Source: CAVPKN01 sp963832835 | GTDB taxonomy: Bacteria > Chlamydiota > Chlamydiia > Chlamydiales > JAAKFR01 | Length of the DNA: 64,000 bases | NCBI GenBank assembly: GCA_963832835.1 | Contig: CAWHVD010000001.1 | Location: 1,488,001 to 1,552,000, forward strand | Reading direction: 5' to 3' | Shown: positions 45,782 to 53,994 of the stretch, piece after piece | Numbering within the stretch: position 1 is the stretch's first letter | Layout: every line of letters starts with the position of its first letter | Notes under the pieces: generated by a model | What the model was told of the DNA's origin: nothing | The model's input: the letters and a program-made list of their open reading frames with translations, nothing else | The model's database searches: none | Position numbers and translations under genes: made by a program

Positions 45782-45997
45782 TTGTCGCAGCCCTGCAGGC
45801 TGCAATTTTTTATTAACCATTGTCACCCAGGGCGTTGCCCTGGGCTAGCACTATCGCAGCCTTTCAGGCTGCAGTTGATGCCACATAACCCCAAAGGCAA
45901 AACCCAATAGCCTGAAGGGCTAAAACAATAATAGCCCATGGCAACGCCCTGGGTGTCAATGGTTAATAAAAAAATGCAGCCTGTAAGGCTATGACAA
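45782..45997. repeat. Large REP-like composite palindrome
   Basis: Arms 45782-45846 and 45933-45997 are imperfect inverted repeats, each with a GCAGCC...GGCTGC half and a CACCCAGGGCGTTGCCCTGGG-type hairpin. The centre contains further GCAGCCTTTCAGGCTGC and AGCCTGAAGGGCT repeats. Shares both motifs with 22528-22638. No coding potential. Confidence 0.82.
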
Positions 45998-46040
45998 TAT
46001 TCTTAATCCAGAATTAATTTTAATATGGTACAATACTGGC

Positions 46041-46922
46041 ATGTTTAATATTTCGTCAATAAATTCGTTGACCGGTGAGTCGTGTAAAGAGGAGATCCCC
46101 GCAGCACGTTTTGAAGTATCGGGCCCTGCCATTTACAAATTTGCAGTCATCACAGCCATCTCGGCTGTCATCGTAGCCGCGATTGGAGCGAGCTTGATGA
46201 TCACTCAACCCGTAGGTTCAAACGCGTTTTGGATAGGTACCGCAGAAAGTCTTTTTGGCATTTCTGCGCTGATCATTGCAGCGGTTGACTATCACTTGAC
46301 GCAGCGGGAAAATCAAACCCGCATGCTGCACCACTGCACAAACCTTGAGGAGTATAAAGCTCTTTTGGCAACTGACCAAGGCGTTAATTATGCATTTAAG
46401 ATACCTGGTTTTGCCAAAAATTATATTCAAACCAATAAAGCTGTTGGCGCTAACTTGGAGGGCCAACTAAAACTGGACACTGAGCGCCAAATATATTGCA
46501 TAGACGGTGAACCTATTGAAGCCCAAGCGGGCGAGTCGCTAATCGAACGGATCGCGCATGAATACTTAACCTTGGGTAAACCTCGTCATGATGATCAATC
46601 TATCCATCCGAAGGATACTGGTCTTTATGCCAACCAATCGATTCTTGTGGAGATTATGACTACAATAAGGTCGCGCTACGAATGCGCTGATATAACCCTA
46701 GTTGTCGAGCGCGATGTGACGCCTAAGCAGAAAGAAAAAAATACACGCTTTAATCTGTTGTCTGAAGGAAATGTGCTGGAAGTTGAGCAACTCGTGGGCA
46801 TCAAAGATTACTCTGGCGACCTCCCTTTCAAATATTTAACCGGAAAATTACGACTCGATTTCAGAACAGGTGACGCGGTATTAACATGGTCAAGTCCACA
46901 AGATGAACGTCCCAGCTTCTGA
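46041..46922 (+). CDS. Putative inclusion-membrane (Inc-like) protein
   Basis: 293 residues, family not recognised. Hydrophobic pair at about 32-54 and 62-82, then a 210-residue soluble domain with mixed strands and helices. No ribosome-binding site is visible, but TACAAT lies six bases before the ATG, so a leaderless mRNA is possible although no good -35 is seen. The end overlaps tsaC by 20 bases. Confidence 0.7.
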   Translation: MFNISSINSLTGESCKEEIPAARFEVSGPAIYKFAVITAISAVIVAAIGASLMITQPVGSNAFWIGTAESLFGISALIIAAVDYHLTQRENQTRMLHHCTNLEEYKALLATDQGVNYAFKIPGFAKNYIQTNKAVGANLEGQLKLDTERQIYCIDGEPIEAQAGESLIERIAHEYLTLGKPRHDDQSIHPKDTGLYANQSILVEIMTTIRSRYECADITLVVERDVTPKQKEKNTRFNLLSEGNVLEVEQLVGIKDYSGDLPFKYLTGKLRLDFRTGDAVLTWSSPQDERPSF

Positions 46923-47802
46923 TATCCAACATTTCGCAGAGATCCTAAAGAGGGGAGGAGTAGTTGCCTTTCCCACTGAGACGGTGTACGGGCTTGGCGC
47001 TTCGGTATTCCATCCAGAAGCTATTCAGCGCATTTTCCAAGTTAAAGGACGTCCGCAGGATAATCCCTTGATTGTGCATATTTCCTCGTTAGATCAACTT
47101 CCCTTGATTGTCTCGGATGTGCCGTATCTGTTCCATCAACTTGCCGCAAGATTTTTTCCGGGACCTCTAACGGTGCTTTTACCTAAGTTAGATACCGTGC
47201 CTGAGATTGTGTCAGCTAACCTGCCTCAGATCGGGGTAAGGATGCCGGCTCATTCAATTGCAAAACTGCTCATTGAAGCTGTTGGCGTGCCACTGGTGGC
47301 TCCTTCGGCAAACCTATCGGGAAAGCCCAGCAGCACCTGTGCAGCGCATGTGCGAGCCGATTTTGGCGACTTAATCGATGGAATCATTGATGGTGGGCCA
47401 TGCCATTATGGCATTGAATCTACAGTCATCACTTTATCCCCCTTTCCCCAGATTCTCCGTCCGGGAGCCATTTGTCAAAAGGAGCTCGAAGAGGTTTTGG
47501 GGTGCAATGTCCCTTTTGCTAAGGCTCATGCCGACAAACCTTTATCACCTGGAATGAAATACCGCCACTATGCTCCTCTAGCAAAAATTGTCGTCTTTCA
47601 AACCCAACACGCCTTTTTTGGCTATTTGGAAACCGCTCCCAAGCTCAAGCGCATGGTGCTGGAGCGCATCCATCCCGAACACCTTTATGCAGCTCTCAGA
47701 CAGTCTGATACAGATGGTTATTCTGAGATAGTGATCTTTTGTGATGAGGAAATGCAGAAAAACTTAGCGTTGATGAACCGCATTACCCGAGCTTCCCAAT
47801 AA
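46903..47802 (+). CDS. Threonylcarbamoyl-AMP synthase, TsaC/Sua5 type
   Basis: 299 residues. YrdC domain: VVAFPTETVYGLGA (about 20-33), KGRPQDNPLIVHI (about 48-60), PGPLTVLL and VPLVAPSANLSGKPS. After SPGMKYRHYAP (about 210-220) comes a shortened Sua5 C-terminal domain. Makes threonylcarbamoyl-AMP for TsaD. The start lies within the end of the Inc-like gene. Confidence 0.92.
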   Translation: MNVPASDIQHFAEILKRGGVVAFPTETVYGLGASVFHPEAIQRIFQVKGRPQDNPLIVHISSLDQLPLIVSDVPYLFHQLAARFFPGPLTVLLPKLDTVPEIVSANLPQIGVRMPAHSIAKLLIEAVGVPLVAPSANLSGKPSSTCAAHVRADFGDLIDGIIDGGPCHYGIESTVITLSPFPQILRPGAICQKELEEVLGCNVPFAKAHADKPLSPGMKYRHYAPLAKIVVFQTQHAFFGYLETAPKLKRMVLERIHPEHLYAALRQSDTDGYSEIVIFCDEEMQKNLALMNRITRASQ

Positions 47803-47848
47803 AGACCTCTTTTGGTAGTGTTCCCGAAAATAGGACACCCCTCAAATA

Positions 47849-48835
47849 ATGCATACCGCCGACCTTCATTGCGATTTACTTTCCTACCTAGCTCATGACG
47901 ATAATCGTGATGTGAGACAGACAGAAGCCCGTTGCTCTTTACCTCAATTGAGAAAAGGTAATATCTGTTTTCAAACGATGGCTATCTTTACCGACACCAG
48001 CAAGAGATCGATCGCTTCTGCTGAAAAGCAGTTCACTATTTTTCGCATGCTGCCCAAACTGTATCCCGATGACTTTGCACGATTGGCCGAACTGAAAATA
48101 CCTAAGCCCAACGGTAAAGTACACATAGCAGCAGCCATCGAAAATGCCTCGGGTCTTTGCAGTGAGACCGAGCCTCTAGAAGCTTGCTTTACCCGTTTTG
48201 ATCAATACCGTGAAACAGCAGGCCCCATCGTCTACATTAGCCTTACATGGAACTTCGAGAACCGTTTTGGGGGTGGCAACCTCACGAAAGTCGGTTTAAA
48301 ACCCGATGGGGAGCATCTATTGGAATATCTCTCAGGTAAACAGATAGCGGTGGACTTGAGCCATACCTCAGATGCTTTGGCCCACGGGATCTTGAACACC
48401 ATCGACAAAAAAGGACTTAAGCTCCTACCCATTGCTAGTCATTCTAATTTCCGTGCAATTGCCGACCAATCGCGCAATTTATCTGACGAGATCGCCAAAG
48501 AAATTATCAGACGCAAGGGGGTGATAGGGCTTAATTTTTTCAAACCCTTTGTAGGGAAACATTTTCCGGAGGATTTTACCCGCCAAGTCGATTATGCGAG
48601 ATCGCTTGGCGCGTTGGATCAATATTGTTTTGGAGCTGATTTTTTCTACGACAAAGACCTGCCCGCCTCCCTATATCCGTTTCCATTTTATTATGAGCCC
48701 TTTTCAGATGCTAGCTGCTACCCACAATTGATTACCTACCTCAACGAGGTTTTTACTAAACAGGAAATCAAGAAAATCGCATTTACCAACATAGCTCAAT
48801 TGTTTGAAAACATTAGAAGCGGAGAGTGCACATGA
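47849..48835 (+). CDS. Membrane-dipeptidase family (peptidase M19) protein
   Basis: 328 residues, zinc-dependent amidohydrolase fold. DLHCD (5-9) supplies two metal ligands, the SHTS and SHSNFRAIAD regions (near 172 and 198) two histidines, and GADFFYD the end of the barrel. No signal peptide, so it is probably cytoplasmic, finishing dipeptides imported by Opp. Chlamydia has a similar dipeptidase. The stop overlaps the glucokinase start (ATGA). Confidence 0.88.
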   Translation: MHTADLHCDLLSYLAHDDNRDVRQTEARCSLPQLRKGNICFQTMAIFTDTSKRSIASAEKQFTIFRMLPKLYPDDFARLAELKIPKPNGKVHIAAAIENASGLCSETEPLEACFTRFDQYRETAGPIVYISLTWNFENRFGGGNLTKVGLKPDGEHLLEYLSGKQIAVDLSHTSDALAHGILNTIDKKGLKLLPIASHSNFRAIADQSRNLSDEIAKEIIRRKGVIGLNFFKPFVGKHFPEDFTRQVDYARSLGALDQYCFGADFFYDKDLPASLYPFPFYYEPFSDASCYPQLITYLNEVFTKQEIKKIAFTNIAQLFENIRSGECT

Positions 48836-49824
48836 TCCTTGCAGGTGATATTGGAGGAACAAAAACAAATCTCGCTCTTTTCGAAGATCAAGAGGGAAAT
48901 TATCTTCCCATTCATCAAGCCTCTTATCCGAGCCAGCACTATACCGATTTGAAACAGATCGTTACTGAATTTTTAGAGAGCTGCGCTCATCTATATGACC
49001 CAGCTACTTTGAGACGAGCCTGCTTTGCAATTGCAGGCCCCGTGGTCGATGGCGTGTGCCATGCAACCAATCTCCCTTGGGTTGTAGATGCCCACGACCT
49101 ATCTACAGCCCTCCATATCCCTCAGATCTATCTCTTGAATGACCTTGAGGCCAATGCATGGGCCATCGAAATTTTGGCCCCTGATAAACTGTGCAAACTC
49201 TACTCAGGAAGTGGAAAAAAAACGGGCAACAGAGCTGTGGTTTCACCGGGGACTGGTTTAGGGGAAGCAGGGCTTTATTGGGATAGAAAGCGTTACTTCC
49301 CATTTGCCTGTGAAGGAGGACATTGTGAATTTGGACCGCGCAACCAAGTCCAAATTGATTTGTGCCGTTTTATCTACAAAAAATTTGGCCATGCTTCTTA
49401 CGAAAGGGTTCTTTCAGGTCCTGGCCTATTTAACATCTATCAATTCTTTACAGAAGAGCTGGGGCGCTCAGAGCCTACCTGGCTCAAAGAGGCTTTCAAG
49501 CAAGACGATCCTGCTAAAGTAATTACCCAAAATGCTTTGAATCAAAAATCTGAGCTATGCGATGACGCCCTCAATCTTTTTGTTTCCATATTAGGTGCTG
49601 AATGCAGCAATACTGTATTGAAGTTTATGGCGATGGGAGGTGTCTATTTGGGCGGCGGCATCCCACCGAAAATCCTTCCCAGACTCAAAGAACCGCTCTT
49701 CTTTGCCAGTTTTGTGGATAAAGGGCGCTTCCGTGCTCTTTTAGAAACTGTGCCCATTCAGGTGATCTTGGATGATAAGGCGAGCTTAAAAGGTGCTGCC
49801 CACTATTGCCGCCTCAAACCCTAG
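48832..49824 (+). CDS. glk: Glucokinase
   Basis: 330 residues, bacterial glk family: DIGGTKTNLALF (about 6-17), FAIAGPVVDGVC, LNDLEANAWAI (about 101-111), SPGTGLGEAGL and ACEGGHCEFGPR. Phosphorylates glucose to glucose-6-phosphate, feeding zwf. Pathogenic Chlamydia import glucose-6-phosphate and lack this enzyme as far as I know, so it marks an environmental relative. GGAG seven bases before ATG 48832; coupled to the dipeptidase gene. Confidence 0.93.
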   Translation: MILAGDIGGTKTNLALFEDQEGNYLPIHQASYPSQHYTDLKQIVTEFLESCAHLYDPATLRRACFAIAGPVVDGVCHATNLPWVVDAHDLSTALHIPQIYLLNDLEANAWAIEILAPDKLCKLYSGSGKKTGNRAVVSPGTGLGEAGLYWDRKRYFPFACEGGHCEFGPRNQVQIDLCRFIYKKFGHASYERVLSGPGLFNIYQFFTEELGRSEPTWLKEAFKQDDPAKVITQNALNQKSELCDDALNLFVSILGAECSNTVLKFMAMGGVYLGGGIPPKILPRLKEPLFFASFVDKGRFRALLETVPIQVILDDKASLKGAAHYCRLKP

Positions 49825-50168
49825 GGATCTGGGGCCTGGGGCTCGAGGCGCAATGGAACCGTAAAAGCACTTAAGCATCTTGATTTGGATTTCGTAATGG
49901 TCTTAATTTTGGTATTAGACATCTTTTTTATCGTGATGAGGTGTTTTTTCTGGGGAGTCCCAGGTTTTTTAAGAGTCTCATCTCGTAATCCAGGTGCTGA
50001 TTTTACAATGACTTAGATTAGCGCTAAGGATTCTTCCACAGTGGCTTGGGTAATTTTAGAACTGACCTGCTCCCCAAAAATAGGTCCATGAAGTTAAATT
50101 AATTTATTCTTAATATTCTAGGGTTATAATTACTTTAATATATATAGAGATGTTATCGGGAGAGATCT
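49825..50168. other. Intergenic, no gene seen
   Basis: 344 bases. TATAAT at 50125-50130 and AT-rich DNA precede the next Inc-like gene; GGGAGAGATCT just before its ATG is the ribosome-binding site. The rest shows no repeat or gene I can support. Confidence 0.4.
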
Positions 50169-51281
50169 ATGTCTAGTGAAGGAATTCATCCTATTCACCA
50201 AAATAGTGAATATGCATTTTGTCATAAAATGCAGGAAAGATGGATTGATATTGCCCTCATTTTAGGTGGTATTGCCTGCTTGACGATTGCCGTCTTAGCA
50301 ACTACAGGATGTTTCAATGCCATGGGCTCGGTAAACGCTACTTATCTATCCTATGGCTTGTATGGAGGAGCCGCAATAGCTCTCATTGCACTAGTTGCTA
50401 AAATTGCAATTGGCGATTGCCAACCAGGGAATCGGGATAAAATTCTTTTAGACAATTCAAATCGACAGCAACAGAATTCTGCATCTATTAAGAACCAAAC
50501 TATCAATCGACAGACCGTCCATCCGCAGATATTGGAAATATTAAGTCCCATTAAAGATGTTTGTAACCTTGAATTTCATGATCATTTTTGCGGGGTTGAG
50601 GCATTATTAACATCATGCCACTATAAAAGTGCAAATGAGTTTTATACTTTTTATTACCATCTTTCATCTATTTCCGAATATATATTAAAGGAGGGTAGTG
50701 CCTCTTTAAAAGAGAAGTGGAGTCACTTCATCAGTCAGATTCATGGGATTGAACTGCACGGGGAAGAGAATAAGCATATGATAGATTGTTCTATAGAATT
50801 GAAGCGCTTGAAGGGCGAAAGAATTCAATTAAATTTAGAAAAAATCGAAAAAACATCCCCTTCATACCAAGCGGATATGGAGGCGATTACTACAATTCTC
50901 CGAGAAGCTTTTGAAATATTCGACGAAGAGTATTCACACTGGGTTAGTGAACACAATCCCTGTTTTGTTATTCGAAGTGATGCCCCATCAGGAGGGCAAA
51001 TATTAGGCTGTATTTCCTTGCGGTTGAGAACGGATGTTGTTTATGTGCATAATCTCGCTCGTAAAGCCTCTGCAGTTAGATTAGGAATCACCGAGCAATT
51101 TAGTTCTGGTTTGAGGAAGATATTTGAATCAGAAGGAAATAAAGAAATTACATGCAATGTATCCCTAGATAACAAAGTGGCTATTAGCATTTATCAGAAA
51201 TTAGGATTTCGATCTGCAAAAGATGCAGAGAGTCGAGACTCGGTAACTATGGTTTACAATCCGGAAGTGCCCATTGGTTGA
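50169..51281 (+). CDS. Inc-like protein fused to a GNAT acetyltransferase domain
   Basis: 370 residues. Hydrophobic pair at about 26-46 and 57-81, a linker, a helical middle part and, from about 235 to 366, a GNAT-like domain: EAITTILREAFEIF, then GCISLRLRTDVVYVHNLAR and the typical end NKVAISIYQKLGFRS (about 338-352). The acetyl-CoA loop motif (RxxGxG/A) is degenerate (AVRLGITEQFS), so activity needs testing. If an inclusion-membrane protein, the domain would face the host cytosol. Confidence 0.7.
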   Translation: MSSEGIHPIHQNSEYAFCHKMQERWIDIALILGGIACLTIAVLATTGCFNAMGSVNATYLSYGLYGGAAIALIALVAKIAIGDCQPGNRDKILLDNSNRQQQNSASIKNQTINRQTVHPQILEILSPIKDVCNLEFHDHFCGVEALLTSCHYKSANEFYTFYYHLSSISEYILKEGSASLKEKWSHFISQIHGIELHGEENKHMIDCSIELKRLKGERIQLNLEKIEKTSPSYQADMEAITTILREAFEIFDEEYSHWVSEHNPCFVIRSDAPSGGQILGCISLRLRTDVVYVHNLARKASAVRLGITEQFSSGLRKIFESEGNKEITCNVSLDNKVAISIYQKLGFRSAKDAESRDSVTMVYNPEVPIG

Positions 51282-51646
51282 CGCCAAAAATAGCACTATG
51301 ATGGGGTTAAGTTTGGGATGAGATGGAGGTTGAGAAATGAAAATGGATATGAGCCATTTCGTTTTTAGGCTACAGATGGCGTTGGCCACATTGCGATGCA
51401 ATTTGAGACAGGGAAGGGTTCGGACATGGAGACCCAATTCATCAAAATGGATCTCCTTATACCATATTCGTCTGAATACAGGTTGAAATATCATCTGACA
51501 CGAAAGTGCGCCCACGTCTGATTGGCTTTACCCTTAAGGAAGGTCCAGTTTGCCGCGGATCACCTGAATAATTACAAATTATTCCTTATAAAATTATTTA
51601 ATAAAATTATACTATAAGAATAGTAATTCATTCTTGCGAGGTTGAC
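51282..51646. other. Intergenic, no firm gene
   Basis: 365 bases. A + strand frame from 51337 (MKMDMSHFVFRLQMAL..., about 49 codons) has no ribosome-binding site and looks like chance or a remnant. AT-rich DNA from 51575 and GAGG before ATG 51647 belong to the next gene. Confidence 0.35.
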
Positions 51647-52186
51647 ATGACAGATGCTATTTCTCCTTCAAGTTCCGCTTATCACCCTCACTCACAATCA
51701 CCGGCAGAAGCGCATCGGATGTTCGAGATCCAATTTGAGACAGCGGTTTTAGGAATTTTTGTGGCTGCAACAGGGCAAGATGGCTCGGTAAAACGCCAAG
51801 TGTCTCAGCTTAAGAATGGTATTAAATCGGGCAAACCGACAGCAGAGTTGGCCACGAGTTTAAACCAGCTCGTGTCCCAGATTAACACTACTGTTGTTCC
51901 TGGAAAAGCACCCTTTCCTTCATTTTTGTTCACCTCAGAAGGCAGCCAAGTACAGGCCTTGACACACCATGCGATTACCCTACAAAAATGTCTCAATACG
52001 TTGTCTGAAAATGGGGAGATGCCGTGGGATGAGGAAAATAAACTTTTTAACGAACTTTCAACGCTGGTCCGTACAATCCCACAGATTACACCGGAGCAGG
52101 CCTATGATAAGCTCAATTACGTCATTGAGCTGGCAAACGCTCACTTGCCCAGCCACTATCAGATCCCTGAGCTTCCTTTATCCTGA
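51647..52186 (+). CDS. Unknown soluble protein
   Basis: 179 residues, no membrane segment, no signal. Ser/His/Pro-rich N-terminus (about 1-22), then a helical domain with regular leucines (TAELATSLNQLVSQI, LQKCLNTLSE, YDKLNYVIELANAHL). No recognised family. GAGG five bases before the ATG. It lies between Inc-like genes and overlaps the convergent one by 9 bases, so an effector or accessory role is possible, without direct evidence. Confidence 0.6.
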   Translation: MTDAISPSSSAYHPHSQSPAEAHRMFEIQFETAVLGIFVAATGQDGSVKRQVSQLKNGIKSGKPTAELATSLNQLVSQINTTVVPGKAPFPSFLFTSEGSQVQALTHHAITLQKCLNTLSENGEMPWDEENKLFNELSTLVRTIPQITPEQAYDKLNYVIELANAHLPSHYQIPELPLS

Positions 52187-52591
52187 GGAGCTTTCTTCTG
52201 AGGAGTCGTCCCTCACATCTTTAATAGTATAGAGAGACCTATATTCATCAGGATTTAGGTCTGGATCTATATCTTTAGCGGCATTGATGTTCGCAATGTG
52301 CTGGCGTTTAGCGCTCTTATGGCAGTAGTAGACAATTAAGAGGGGAATTGAAAGAACCTGGGCTCCACCAACAATCCAGGCTGTATATTTCAGCCCCGTG
52401 GTAACCCAGTCTGCTGTAGCAAGAGTTCCATTTCCTGTATAATGGGCAAGAACAATGAGTGTCACAGAAAAAAGAACAGCGACTACCGCGATGATTTTCC
52501 AAGTGTTAGGAATGATCGGATCTTTATTCATCGATCTACCACGAACGTCCGAAAGATTACCATCTATTGGAGATCGTTTAACAGGAAGCAT
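52178..52591 (-). CDS. Short putative inclusion-membrane (Inc-like) protein
   Basis: 137 residues, mostly a hydrophobic pair at about 31-50 and 66-90 separated by a 15-residue loop, with short hydrophilic ends; the acidic tail ends DDSSEESSSG. Classic minimal Inc layout. AGG lies five bases before the ATG. Confidence 0.68.
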   Translation of the reverse strand: MLPVKRSPIDGNLSDVRGRSMNKDPIIPNTWKIIAVVAVLFSVTLIVLAHYTGNGTLATADWVTTGLKYTAWIVGGAQVLSIPLLIVYYCHKSAKRQHIANINAAKDIDPDLNPDEYRSLYTIKDVRDDSSEESSSG

Positions 52592-52660
52592 AAGACCTAT
52601 TTTTTTAAATTCTAAGTAATTGTAACATACTTATAATTAAAAAGTTATAAAAATGTTTAA

Positions 52661-53857
52661 TTAAGGGTAATAAGCGAAAAGTTTTTTTACTTCAGCAGCC
52701 AAGGGGGAGTTGTCTGCCTGGAGGGCTTGAAGAATGGCAGATAGGGGCTTTTGTTGAAAAGCATCGAGGATGCTGATGGTTTGCCCTTCAGGGGATCGAC
52801 GATCTCGTACTAAGAGAGTATAAAAGGCCACGGAACGAGCTCGAAAGCGTGCTGCTGTGTAGAAACTGGAGACGGGGGCTTTACTGGAGGTGACCAAAAT
52901 GGAGTTGTCAGGAGAAATCGCCATAGAAACGCCCTTGTCAGGGTGTAAATGAACATGAGTTTTTTTCAGGTGATTGTGTGCAAGCATAGTGTCTTTGATA
53001 ATATTTTCAACACCACGAGATTCAAATATTCCCACTCCTACAGGACATGCAAATCCTTCGCAACCAGCGTTTTTCAATCCAGGGACTGGGCTTTGTATTT
53101 GTTTATTACAATCGTATTCAGGTATCGCCATGTGATGTAGAACGAGGTTGCGTTCTTTACTCATAGCCCCAGAATCGTCAAAAATTAAAAAATAGAGCTC
53201 AATCTCGGGATCTGCTTGAAATATATCCTGGATCTGTTTTGGAAAAGCAGAAAGTTGCGTGGGCGTCAAACGTACTGCCATAGCGGGGCGGTGTGTTATG
53301 TCCCTATAGCCCTGTTTGTAATTTCCGAAGGTAGGCAAACTGATACACCCATTTTTTGCGTTAGGGGCGGGTGGCTGGGTCGGATCGATGAGATTATACC
53401 CACAGAAGTTTGGATTAGATGGTAGGATATTGAGCTTCTGTTCCCATTCTTCGGCTGTGAGTGGGTTGGGTGGTCTGATGATAGGTGGCGTCACCCGGGG
53501 TGGTATATCCGTTTGATTTGGACCAGCCGGGACAGGTTGTCCAGGTTTAAGACTCGGATTGGGTGCCTGGGTTGGAATATCAGAGGGCGGAGTCTCTAGA
53601 ATGCATTTTTTACAACTGAGAGAGGCAATCAAAATGATGTCGGCAACGCCACTGAATGCAGCGATGAGCGCAGTTGCTATGGTAAAATAGTGCAGCGCTG
53701 CCAAGGTGATAAAACAAGCTGTCGCTAAAGTGGCCACAGCAATACTAAGTTGAAGGCAGATGTCACAAGCACGCGAAAGGCCATCCGGATTATCATCATG
53801 TGGTCCGGTGGGCCCTTGCGGGCTGGTGTATCCGCTTACTGTGGAGTTCGTAGACAT
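52661..53857 (-). CDS. Putative inclusion-membrane (Inc-like) protein
   Basis: 398 residues. Hydrophobic pair at about 34-55 and 57-80, Pro-rich linker (about 89-135), then a soluble domain with many Cys and His (LVLHHMAIPEYDC, LAHNHLKKTHVHLHPDKG near 295-312). The histidine-rich stretch might bind metal. Family not recognised. No ribosome-binding site in its AT-rich leader. Confidence 0.7.
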   Translation of the reverse strand: MSTNSTVSGYTSPQGPTGPHDDNPDGLSRACDICLQLSIAVATLATACFITLAALHYFTIATALIAAFSGVADIILIASLSCKKCILETPPSDIPTQAPNPSLKPGQPVPAGPNQTDIPPRVTPPIIRPPNPLTAEEWEQKLNILPSNPNFCGYNLIDPTQPPAPNAKNGCISLPTFGNYKQGYRDITHRPAMAVRLTPTQLSAFPKQIQDIFQADPEIELYFLIFDDSGAMSKERNLVLHHMAIPEYDCNKQIQSPVPGLKNAGCEGFACPVGVGIFESRGVENIIKDTMLAHNHLKKTHVHLHPDKGVSMAISPDNSILVTSSKAPVSSFYTAARFRARSVAFYTLLVRDRRSPEGQTISILDAFQQKPLSAILQALQADNSPLAAEVKKLFAYYP

Positions 53858-53880
53858 ATTAATTTATTTTTCTCACAGGT

Positions 53881-53932
53881 AAAAAGCCTGCCTAGACTCG
53901 GACTCGGAACCTTTATGGCCGAGCTTAGGCAG
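53881..53932 (-). terminator. Rho-independent terminator of the giant gene
   Basis: On the minus strand CTGCCTA..CTCGG pairs with CCGAG..TAGGCAG (53888-53932), followed by GCTTTTT (53887-53881). It lies about 60 bases after the stop of the giant gene. Confidence 0.7.
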
Positions 53933-53994
53933 TGAATTCAATCCAAAAAGTGTAGAAGCCTTCAACGTAACGTCTGATAATCTATGTTATGTTG

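Noticed and set aside
45782..45997. CRISPR array
   Set aside because: Repeats are inverted, few and irregularly spaced, with no spacers and no cas genes in the window.
49825..50168. IS remnant upstream of the Inc-GNAT gene
   Set aside because: CTCCCCAAAAATAGGTCC near 50070 vaguely resembles TTCCCGAAAATAGGACAC near 47820, but there are no inverted repeats, target duplication or transposase traces.
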